Shown piece after piece: positions 6,411 through 7,305 of a DNA stretch of 7,305 nt. Where the stretch lies: contig DJRJ01000087.1 of assembly GCA_002438865.1 (NCBI GenBank), positions 1 to 7,305 of the forward strand, in the 5' to 3' direction. The stretch's first letter is position 1, and each line of letters starts with the position of its first letter. Below the pieces are notes generated by a model, which saw nothing but the letters and a program-made list of their open reading frames with translations, was not told the DNA's origin and did no database searches. The position numbers and the translations under genes are program-made. The stretch comes from Clostridiales bacterium UBA6363. Its GTDB lineage: Bacteria; Bacillota; Clostridia; UBA1381.

Positions 6411-6527
6411 AATGACACTCCAAATACTTTATTGAACATTCGATGGTGCAGGCAATACGTGCACCCTGTTTATCGTTCTTTATTTACTGGACCTTCCGCC
6501 ACTTTGAAGGGCGGAAGAAAAGGGTGC
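6411..6527 (-). other. Intergenic spacer with competing inverted repeats between the PBP gene and mraY
   Basis: This 117-base gap is wider than the other gaps in the operon. On the minus strand an 8-bp hairpin CTTCCGCC/GGCGGAAG (6517-6510 and 6500-6493, 9-base loop) lies just past the PBP stop, with no T run after it. Two further pairings share one segment. AGGGTGC (6467-6461) can pair with GCACCCT (6527-6521), while GGTGCA (6465-6460) can pair with TGCACC (6450-6445). The mraY ribosome site GGAG lies at 6421-6418. No convincing promoter is visible, so mraY is probably read through from upstream, with the hairpin serving mRNA processing or partial termination. Confidence 0.5.
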
Positions 6528-7305
6528 TTATCCTTCGCCCGTACTGCTGCTCTCCGCTTCACTGCTTTCAGAGGATTCCTCCCCAGGAACCGCCTCCGGC
6601 AGCTCGAAGCCATCGCCACCCGGCTCGACATACTCATCCGTTACGCTGGCAGTCGTTGTCTCGGTGATGACATTGCCATCGGCATCCGTTTCCTGCGTCG
6701 TTCCATCCGCCGCGCTTTCACCCTCTGCGCTGCTCTCTCCATTCACCTGTGCACCCATCGTTTCAGAAGAAATCCCCTCCGGGTTCTGCTGGAGCTGCGC
6801 GTTCAGTGAATCCTCCGGGTCGGTATCGCCCGACGGTGCAATGTTCAGGAACTGCAGCGCGTCGTTCATGATTTCACGCTCGATATTGACTGCAAAGGAG
6901 GCCGTGGCCTGTGCTTCACCCACCAGGTTCGGTGTATCAACAATGACATACACCAGAAGCTGCGGATCCTCTACTGGCGCGAAGCCACAGAAGGAAACAA
7001 GATAGTTTTTTGCAGAACGTGGCAGCTTCTCGGCCGTACCGGTCTTGCCGCCGACATGGTAGCCCTGGATCTTCGCCTTCTTACCGGTGCCGACCTCAAC
7101 GGTCTGGTACAGGGCCTGCTTCAGGAAGTCGCTGGTGGACTTCGAGCAGGTGGTGCGCAGAAGCTCCGGCTTCACATCCTCCACCACCGTGCCGTTGGCA
7201 TTGAGAATCTGCTTGACCACGTGTGGCTTATAGTAGCTTCCGCCGTTGACAATACTGCAGTAGGCAGCTGCCATCTGGATCATGGTGACGTTGAAGTTCT
7301 GGCCG
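6528..7305 (-). CDS. ftsI: Class B penicillin-binding protein (FtsI/SpoVD type), C-terminal part, truncated by the window edge
   Basis: The C-terminal 258 residues of a peptidoglycan DD-transpeptidase, which cross-links stem peptides outside the membrane. The frame is open to the window edge, adding GQNFNVT before the first internal Met, so the ATG at 7283 is not the start. GQNFNVTMIQMAAAYCSIVNGG matches the conserved stretch before the third active-site motif; KTG lies at 7046-7038 in GGKTGTAEK, followed by SFCGFAPVEDPQLLVYVIVDTP. The SxxK serine and SxN motif lie outside the window. No PASTA domain follows. Instead the last ~100 residues (about 6836-6531) are low-complexity, rich in Ser, Glu, Thr, Gly and Asp, with no Lys, Arg or His. 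Position before mraY fits FtsI or SpoVD, and these cannot be told apart here. No Ile codon in the visible part is ATA (0 of 10), unlike genes below 5681. Confidence 0.9.
   Translation of the reverse strand, partial: GQNFNVTMIQMAAAYCSIVNGGSYYKPHVVKQILNANGTVVEDVKPELLRTTCSKSTSDFLKQALYQTVEVGTGKKAKIQGYHVGGKTGTAEKLPRSAKNYLVSFCGFAPVEDPQLLVYVIVDTPNLVGEAQATASFAVNIEREIMNDALQFLNIAPSGDTDPEDSLNAQLQQNPEGISSETMGAQVNGESSAEGESAADGTTQETDADGNVITETTTASVTDEYVEPGGDGFELPEAVPGEESSESSEAESSSTGEG

Noticed and set aside
6424..6457. Promoter for mraY (TTGCCT, about 16 bases, AATAAA)
   Set aside because: Each box matches the consensus at only 4 of 6 positions and there is no extended -10. Read-through from the PBP gene is a sufficient explanation.
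6493..6517. Hairpin after the PBP gene as an intrinsic terminator
   Set aside because: The stem is good (8 bp) but GTCCAG follows instead of a T run in the direction of transcription. It was kept only as part of the spacer description.
6108..6809. Plus-strand open frame of 233 codons across mraY and the PBP gene
   Set aside because: It lies antisense to two well-supported genes and spans their spacer. Its protein is rich in Arg/His/Cys with no domain, and it has no good ribosome site. It is a by-product of the GC-rich codon usage.

Overview
The window carries seven protein genes, all on the minus strand, and looks like chromosome of an anaerobic Gram-positive bacterium of the class Clostridia (Oscillospiraceae/Lachnospiraceae type). 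The evidence is a division-and-cell-wall (dcw) gene order of class B penicillin-binding protein, mraY, ftsW and murG, strong GGAG-type ribosome sites, an ApbE lipoprotein paired with a Gx-family membrane protein, and no outer-membrane genes. I see no tRNA, rRNA, CRISPR array, insertion sequence or phage gene. No plus-strand reading frame looks real.

Layout in the direction of transcription, from high to low coordinates: the C-terminal part of a transpeptidase (6528-7305, cut by the window edge); a 117-base spacer with inverted repeats; mraY (5433-6410); ftsW (4180-5415); murG (3063-4163); a Gx-family membrane protein (2554-3066); apbE (1556-2557); a 206-base regulatory gap; and a membrane-bound family 2 glycosyltransferase (84-1337) with its own promoter and a very clear terminator at 34-72.

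The first four genes make and use lipid II. MraY makes lipid I, MurG makes lipid II, FtsW polymerises glycan strands and the PBP cross-links them. The Gx and apbE genes are joined to murG by two consecutive 4-base ATGA overlaps, so a flavin-transfer gene pair appears to be translated from the lipid II operon. The glycosyltransferase is a separate unit with a near-consensus extended -10 promoter, a 10-bp direct repeat flanking that promoter, and a leader hairpin followed by a T run.

The main anomaly is an abrupt change of codon usage inside mraY at about 5681-5800. Upstream of it (the PBP and the first ~205 codons of mraY), ATA is almost never used for Ile: 0 of 10 codons in the visible PBP and 1 of 13 in mraY. 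Downstream, ATA dominates: 8 of 11 in the rest of mraY and 11 of 19 in the Gx gene. The reading frame stays intact and the change falls around the conserved MGDTGS motif. It is either a homologous recombination breakpoint between two clostridial dcw clusters or a metagenome assembly chimera. Gene order across that point should be treated with caution.
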